From assembly GCF_040786275.1 (NCBI RefSeq), contig NZ_JBFMVT010000002.1, forward strand, positions 744,001 through 808,000: a stretch of DNA of 64,000 nucleotides, given 5' to 3'. The notes beneath the pieces were generated by a model. It saw only the letters and a program-made list of their open reading frames with translations. It was not told the origin of the DNA and searched no databases. This document shows, in pieces, positions 62,482 through 64,000 of the stretch; position 1 is the first letter of the stretch; each line of letters begins with the position of its first letter. The translations under genes and the position numbers were made by a program. This DNA comes from Buttiauxella gaviniae. GTDB lineage: Bacteria; Pseudomonadota; Gammaproteobacteria; Enterobacterales; Enterobacteriaceae.

Positions 62482-63603
62482 TTACGGGCGGCTATCATTT
62501 GCCTGGCGTAATAAAGTTCGGCTTTCACTCTGGAAGCGCTGCGCGTAATCGCCAAACCAGTGTTCAACTTTACGGAAACTGTCGATAAACGCCTGCTTAT
62601 CGCCATGCTCCAGCAAACCAATCGCCTCGCCAAACCGTTTGTAATAGCGCTTAATCAGATCAAGATTGCTTTCTGAAGACATAATAATATCCGCGTAAAG
62701 CTGTGGATCTTGTGCGAATAAACGCCCGACCATCGCCAACTCAAGGCGATAAATCGGTGAAGAAAGTGCTAACAACTGTTCAAGTTGAACATTTTCTTCT
62801 GCCAGATGCAGGCCATATGCGAAGGTTGCAAAGTGACGCAATGCCTGAATAAACGCCATATTCTGATCGTGTTCAACGGCTGTGGAACGGTGTAAACGCG
62901 CGCCCCAAACCTGAATCTGTTCCAGGAACCACTGATAGGCTTCAGGCTGGCGACCGTCGCAATAAACAACGACTTGCTTCGCAAGGCTCCCGCTATCTGG
63001 TCCAAACATCGGGTGCAGCCCCAGAACAGGGCCCTGGTGCGCCGCTAACATAGCTTGTAGTGGGCCATTTTTCACAGATGCCAGATCAACCAGAATACAA
63101 TCCTCAGGCAACCGCGGTAACTGAGTGATAACTTGCTCAGTGAGATGAATAGGCACACTCACGATGACCATGCCCGCATCAGCCATTAACTCAGGTGCTT
63201 TAGCCCAATCTTCTTTCTCAAGGATCCGCACCTGGTAGCCAGATAACGTGAGCATTTTTTCGAACAAACGCCCCATTTGACCGCCGCCACCGACGATAAC
63301 CACTGGTCGCAATGCAGGATAGAGCGTTTTAAAGCCTTTATCATTTTCGCTTGAGTACGACTCACGCATTACACGGCGCAAAACGTCTTCAATCAGATCC
63401 GGCGGAACGCCCAACGTTTCAGCTTCTTTGCGGCGTGAAGCCAGCATAGCCGCTTCACGTTCAGGGACATAAATAGGTAAACCATACTGGCTTTTGACTT
63501 CGCCAACTTCCGCTACCAGTTCCAGGCGGCGTGCCAGTAGTCCCAGCAACGCCTTATCCACTTCGTCAATTTGATCGCGCAGCGCGGTCAATTCAGCCAC
63601 CAT
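62482..63603 (-). CDS. tyrA: Bifunctional chorismate mutase / prephenate dehydrogenase
   Basis: T-protein of 373 residues that turns chorismate into 4-hydroxyphenylpyruvate for tyrosine. N-terminal AroQ mutase (1-90), NAD-binding [10 protein letters not shown] (105-114), catalytic His197 in LHPMFGPD, and a helical dimerisation domain. It follows aroF by 11 nt in the aroF-tyrA operon, which is TyrR-controlled in E. coli; the promoter is outside the window. Confidence 0.98.
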   Translation of the reverse strand: MVAELTALRDQIDEVDKALLGLLARRLELVAEVGEVKSQYGLPIYVPEREAAMLASRRKEAETLGVPPDLIEDVLRRVMRESYSSENDKGFKTLYPALRPVVIVGGGGQMGRLFEKMLTLSGYQVRILEKEDWAKAPELMADAGMVIVSVPIHLTEQVITQLPRLPEDCILVDLASVKNGPLQAMLAAHQGPVLGLHPMFGPDSGSLAKQVVVYCDGRQPEAYQWFLEQIQVWGARLHRSTAVEHDQNMAFIQALRHFATFAYGLHLAEENVQLEQLLALSSPIYRLELAMVGRLFAQDPQLYADIIMSSESNLDLIKRYYKRFGEAIGLLEHGDKQAFIDSFRKVEHWFGDYAQRFQSESRTLLRQANDSRP

Positions 63604-63614
63604 AATAAAACCTC

Positions 63615-64000
63615 TTATGCCTGACGCGCCGCAAGCGTACCGTTCAGATCCAGGTGAATCTCACGCAATAAATTTTCAGTGGTTTCCCAGTCGATGCATG
63701 CATCAGTGACGGAGACACCGTATTTCATTGTGCTGCGTGGTTGCTCTGAAGATTGATTACCCTCGTGGATATTACTTTCAATCATCAGGCCAATAATCGA
63801 ACGGTTACCGTCTTTGATCTGAGCGACTGCTGATTCAGCAACGCCCGGTTGGCGGCGGTAGTCTTTGTTTGAATTGCCATGGCTGCAATCTATCATCAAG
63901 GCCGGACGGAGTCCCGCTTGGGTCATCTCTTTTTCACACTGTGCGACATCTGCAGGGCTGTAGTTGGGCGCTTTGCCACCACGTAAAATCACATGACCAT
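63615..64000 (-). CDS. aroF: DAHP synthase, tyrosine-sensitive (3' part)
   Basis: The C-terminal 127 or so residues of 3-deoxy-D-arabino-heptulosonate 7-phosphate synthase; the 5' part lies beyond 64000. It condenses PEP and erythrose 4-phosphate, the first step of aromatic synthesis. Visible motifs are [21 protein letters not shown] (metal-binding His) and [10 protein letters not shown]. Position next to tyrA and details of the sequence fit the AroF paralogue rather than AroG or AroH. Confidence 0.95.
   Translation of the reverse strand, partial: GHVILRGGKAPNYSPADVAQCEKEMTQAGLRPALMIDCSHGNSNKDYRRQPGVAESAVAQIKDGNRSIIGLMIESNIHEGNQSSEQPRSTMKYGVSVTDACIDWETTENLLREIHLDLNGTLAARQA

Overview
The window is a chromosomal core segment of a member of the Enterobacteriaceae close to Escherichia, Kluyvera, Buttiauxella and Enterobacter. 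Nearly every protein aligns closely, from memory, with an E. coli K-12 protein, and the gene order follows the K-12 hcaT-glyA-purL-lepA-rpoE-clpB-pheA-aroF stretch. I cannot name the genus. I see no prophage, insertion sequence, CRISPR array or integron.

Layout. 1-8300: hcaT, then a sugar locus (yphB-like mutarotase, an MFS sugar porter, the large DUF5107/TPR protein YphG) with the divergent ROK regulator gene yphH. 8300-20000: glyA (its leader carries an ERIC element), hmp, glnB, the glrK-qseG-glrR operon, the small RNA gene glmY and purL. 20000-26250: mltF, tadA, pgpC, a murQ-murP pair with the divergent RpiR-type regulator gene yfhH, and yfhL. 26250-35620 (minus strand): the lepA-lepB-rnc-era-recO-pdxJ-acpS set and rpoE-rseA-rseB-rseC. 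36000-48450: nadB, trmN6, srmB, grcA, ung, yfiF, trxC, tapT, patZ, pssA, yfiM. 48466-54072: a complete rRNA operon (16S, tRNA-Ile, tRNA-Ala, 23S, 5S) on the minus strand. 54200-64000: clpB, pgeF, rluD, bamD, raiA, pheL-pheA, an SMP-30 family lactonase gene, tyrA and the 3' part of aroF, which runs off the right edge.

How the genes work together. The yph locus looks like import and processing of an unidentified sugar or glycoside under a ROK repressor. GlrK/GlrR sits next to its classic target glmY, with an overlapping sigma-54/sigma-70 promoter and three candidate GlrR sites visible. murQ/murP/yfhH form a MurNAc-type uptake module. RpoE/RseABC is the envelope stress circuit. pheA, tyrA and aroF make phenylalanine and tyrosine. 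Clear operators for PurR (purL, glyA), NsrR (hmp), NadR (nadB), FNR twice (grcA), CRP (raiA) and a sigma-32 promoter (clpB) can be read directly.

Differences from K-12 (recalled, not searched): no hca dioxygenase genes, an MFS porter instead of the YphDEF ABC transporter, murQP beside yfhH, no shoB/ohsC space between yfhL and acpS, no kgtP, Ile/Ala instead of Glu tRNA in the rRNA operon, and a lactonase gene between pheA and tyrA. I found no convincing wholly new system. The least understood parts are YphG with its partners, the pheA-tyrA lactonase and the murQP-yfhH module.
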